From Alteribacillus sp. YIM 98480 (lineage in GTDB: Bacteria; Bacillota; Bacilli; Bacillales; Marinococcaceae): a DNA stretch of 64,000 nt. A program made the translations under genes and the position numbers. Below are positions 63,184 to 64,000 of this stretch, one piece after another. Position 1 is the first letter of the stretch. Every line of letters begins with the position of its first letter. The notes under the pieces are model-generated. The model was given only the letters and a program-made list of their open reading frames with translations. It did no database searches and was not told where the DNA came from. The stretch covers positions 52,833-116,832 of the forward strand of contig NZ_VTOK01000004.1 of the NCBI RefSeq assembly GCF_009765375.1. Reading direction: 5' to 3'.

Positions 63184-64000
63184 CTATGACGCGTATTCTT
63201 TCATAATTTTTTCATAGGCTTCCTGATTACAGATGACAGCAAGTTTTGTATGGGCTCGAATGGGTTCATCCCAGCCCTCGGTAAGGAATGACGTTTCATC
63301 AGCAATAAGGATAGCCCCATGCTTATCCAGTTCATCACGGGCTTGTCGATATGTGCGCCACTTATCTTTTCGGGGGATTAAATGAAGATCATCGCCGTAT
63401 TGTTTGCTGAGCAATTGCATGAAAAATGTACTAGATCCGTGGTATTCCGCAGATTTTGCAATCAAGTTTGATACGGATTGATATGAAGGAATACACTCGT
63501 TGATACCTGCTCGAGAAAAGAGTTCTTCGTGTTTATCTGACATAATTTCAGCAATCGTATAAATGGGTTTGCCGTGTTTTTCTCCGTATGCCTCGATCGT
63601 GGAGGCGATTAAATATGTTCGCCCGTCTGCCAAATCCAGGTCTTCGATATCCTGCGGTGCAAAGATTCCCACCGTTTTCGCTTCTAAGACGTTGGCGTTC
63701 TTTAGGGTTTGTTCATCTGTAGCACTTCCTCGAATATAATGAAAACGTTCGTGGTGGAAGGGAGATTTATCAAGGTTACGGTCAATTAAGACAACATGTG
63801 TGTTATTGTTTGTTAAGAGTTCTTCTACCGCACTTTGTGTTTTTCCGTCTGCCCAGCCGATAAAAACAGTGTGGTTTGTTTCTTTAAACAACAATCTTCC
63901 TTCCTCCTTTGCTTGCTTATAATGAAGCATAGAATCAAGAATTTTGGAAATGACAACCCCGATAATTCCAATGCCGATAGGATATACAAATAACATAGTA
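63184..64000 (-). CDS. TrkA-N (RCK) potassium channel protein, truncated by the window end
   Basis: The visible 270 or so residues contain the end of a pore-lining helix (MLFVYPIGIGIIGVVISKIL), then a TrkA-N NAD-binding domain (HTVFIGWADGKTQSAVEELL, VVLIDRNLDKSP) and a TrkA-C-like part. The frame is open to base 64000, so the pore and first helix lie beyond the window and the first M is not the true start. It is convergent with the spermidine-synthase-like gene, 10 bases away. Channels of this kind recur in pspA-polyamine clusters. Confidence 0.8.
   Translation of the reverse strand, partial: TMLFVYPIGIGIIGVVISKILDSMLHYKQAKEEGRLLFKETNHTVFIGWADGKTQSAVEELLTNNNTHVVLIDRNLDKSPFHHERFHYIRGSATDEQTLKNANVLEAKTVGIFAPQDIEDLDLADGRTYLIASTIEAYGEKHGKPIYTIAEIMSDKHEELFSRAGINECIPSYQSVSNLIAKSAEYHGSSTFFMQLLSKQYGDDLHLIPRKDKWRTYRQARDELDKHGAILIADETSFLTEGWDEPIRAHTKLAVICNQEAYEKIMKEYAS

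Overview
The window looks like chromosome from a low-to-moderate GC member of the Bacillaceae. The evidence is a ComK-type competence factor, Bacillus-type ribosome binding sites with frequent TTG and GTG starts, a PspA/LiaH protein, sigma-A-like promoters, an eps-type locus with a candidate EAR leader RNA, and GC-rich interspersed hairpin elements of a kind widespread in Bacillaceae. The species cannot be named from the sequence alone.

Region 1 (1-27.97 kb) is an exopolysaccharide or capsule locus. After a tandem block of about 157-bp repeats come a PHP tyrosine phosphatase, a Wzz-like modulator, a BY-kinase and an LCP-family ligase. A structured leader RNA (candidate EAR) follows, then an EpsC-type UDP-sugar 4,6-dehydratase, GalU, and the aminotransferase, phosphoglycosyltransferase and acetyltransferase of a UDP-diacetylbacillosamine route. 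A very AT-rich core (about 8.6-22.4 kb) carries the glycosyltransferases, an EpsG/Wzy polymerase that appears frameshifted, a flippase and a flippase remnant, a pyruvyltransferase-family protein, an alkaline-phosphatase-superfamily enzyme and a nucleotide-sugar epimerase. A second galU and a ugd follow, separated by decayed galU and ugd pieces, comK and an XRE regulator. An SGNH-type hydrolase closes the region.

Region 2 (28-30.7 kb) holds small or decayed genes: a frameshifted GlcG/HbpS-family gene, a 21-bp minisatellite, a decayed antitoxin and a lipoprotein.

Region 3 (30.7-44.4 kb) is an organosulfate cluster. It has an AraC regulator, a formylglycine-generating enzyme, three sulfatases with CxPxR motifs and no signal peptides, a complete tripartite tricarboxylate transporter (TctC, TctB, TctA) and a LacI regulator. 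A TnpB-only IS605-type element abuts the start of the LacI gene and appears to supply its start codon. I consider this cluster the best candidate for an undescribed system: import of a sulfated carboxylate followed by desulfation in the cytoplasm.

Region 4 (44.9-47.8 kb) is sulfate activation: CysD and a CysN-CysC fusion. Region 5 (47.8-54.9 kb) has a small NTF2-like protein, a probable type I toxin-antitoxin locus with a 22-residue toxin, and a GntP permease, alcohol dehydrogenase and split transketolase operon divergent from its own LacI regulator.

Region 6 (55.7-58.9 kb) has a VOC protein, a RelE/ParE toxin-antitoxin pair and small lipoproteins and membrane proteins. Region 7 (59.3-64 kb) is an envelope-stress cluster: PspA, a lipoprotein, DUF350, a membrane-anchored spermidine-synthase-like enzyme, and a TrkA-N potassium channel truncated by the window end.
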